From Aquimarina algiphila (GTDB lineage Bacteria > Bacteroidota > Bacteroidia > Flavobacteriales > Flavobacteriaceae), in NCBI RefSeq assembly GCF_007489275.1, contig NZ_VLNR01000046.1:56593-112380 (forward strand): DNA of 55,788 bases, written 5' to 3'. Numbering within the stretch: position 1 is the first letter of the stretch; every line of letters begins with the position of its first letter. Positions 55,701 to 55,788 of this stretch are shown in pieces. The notes beneath the pieces were generated by a model. That model saw nothing but the letters and a program-made list of their open reading frames with translations. It was not told the DNA's origin and did not search any database. Position numbers and translations under genes: made by a program.

Positions 55701-55788
55701 ATAGAGCATAGCAAAACAGTTCCCAAAAGCGTGTTTATTTCAGTGTTAAAATTACGATTTTTTTCTTTTTCTTCTCATCGACTCTCCT

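Noticed and set aside
1..55788. CRISPR arrays, rRNA operons, complete IS elements
   Set aside because: No regularly spaced repeats, rRNA sequence or transposase was found on either strand.

Overview
The window is bacterial chromosome from the Bacteroidota, almost certainly a marine member of the Flavobacteriaceae (Aquimarina-like; the genus is an inference). Support: low GC, poor Shine-Dalgarno signals, paired RHS/DUF6443 genes, type IX secretion (T9SS) C-terminal domains, many lipoproteins with a Cys lipobox, and typical flavobacterial neighbours (DUF177-rpmF-fabH-accB-accC; rsmI next to tdk-alr). It is mostly core housekeeping DNA with accessory islands.

Layout. 1-6874 (minus): two large RHS-type surface/toxin-like genes, one cut by the window edge. 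7432-11685: an acyltransferase-like membrane protein, small unknown genes, two lipoproteins and a striking pair of palindromes. 11722-17505: riboflavin synthase, PdxA, then DUF177, ribosomal protein L32, FabH and acetyl-CoA carboxylase AccB/AccC. 17601-23623: AraC regulator, CocE-type hydrolase, HD hydrolase, a broken FAD oxidoreductase gene, MtgA and a Gre-like factor. 23778-31104: CASTOR/POLLUX-type channel, a secreted CARDB protein, an alpha/beta hydrolase, a Cys-rich small protein, RecJ and an AhpD-like protein.

31163-35034 (minus) is the most interesting block. A cytosolic-looking protein, a multi-pass membrane protein, a lipoprotein, a histidine kinase without a sensor domain and a LuxR-type response regulator lie in one co-directional run. 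The two soluble/lipoprotein members end in nearly the same CPPTC tail although the rest of each protein differs. I infer an uncharacterised signalling module. Upstream lies an M50-type membrane metalloprotease (35256-35954).

36051-49976: HopJ-family protein, RsmI, DoxX-like proteins, thymidine kinase overlapping alanine racemase, MscL, aspartate-semialdehyde dehydrogenase, M14 carboxypeptidase, a possible structured RNA (45215-45313), prolyl oligopeptidase, an orphan ABC ATPase and a T9SS-secreted fascin-like repeat protein. 50036-55258: LpxH-like, QueD/PTPS-like, enoyl-CoA hydratase, MATE, GNAT and Usp genes, with two very short membrane-peptide ORFs. The right end has tRNA-Ala(GGC) followed by 11-bp tandem repeats and a truncated tyrosine integrase, the signature of an integrative element scar or boundary.

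All functions are from reading the sequence and family knowledge; no database search was run.
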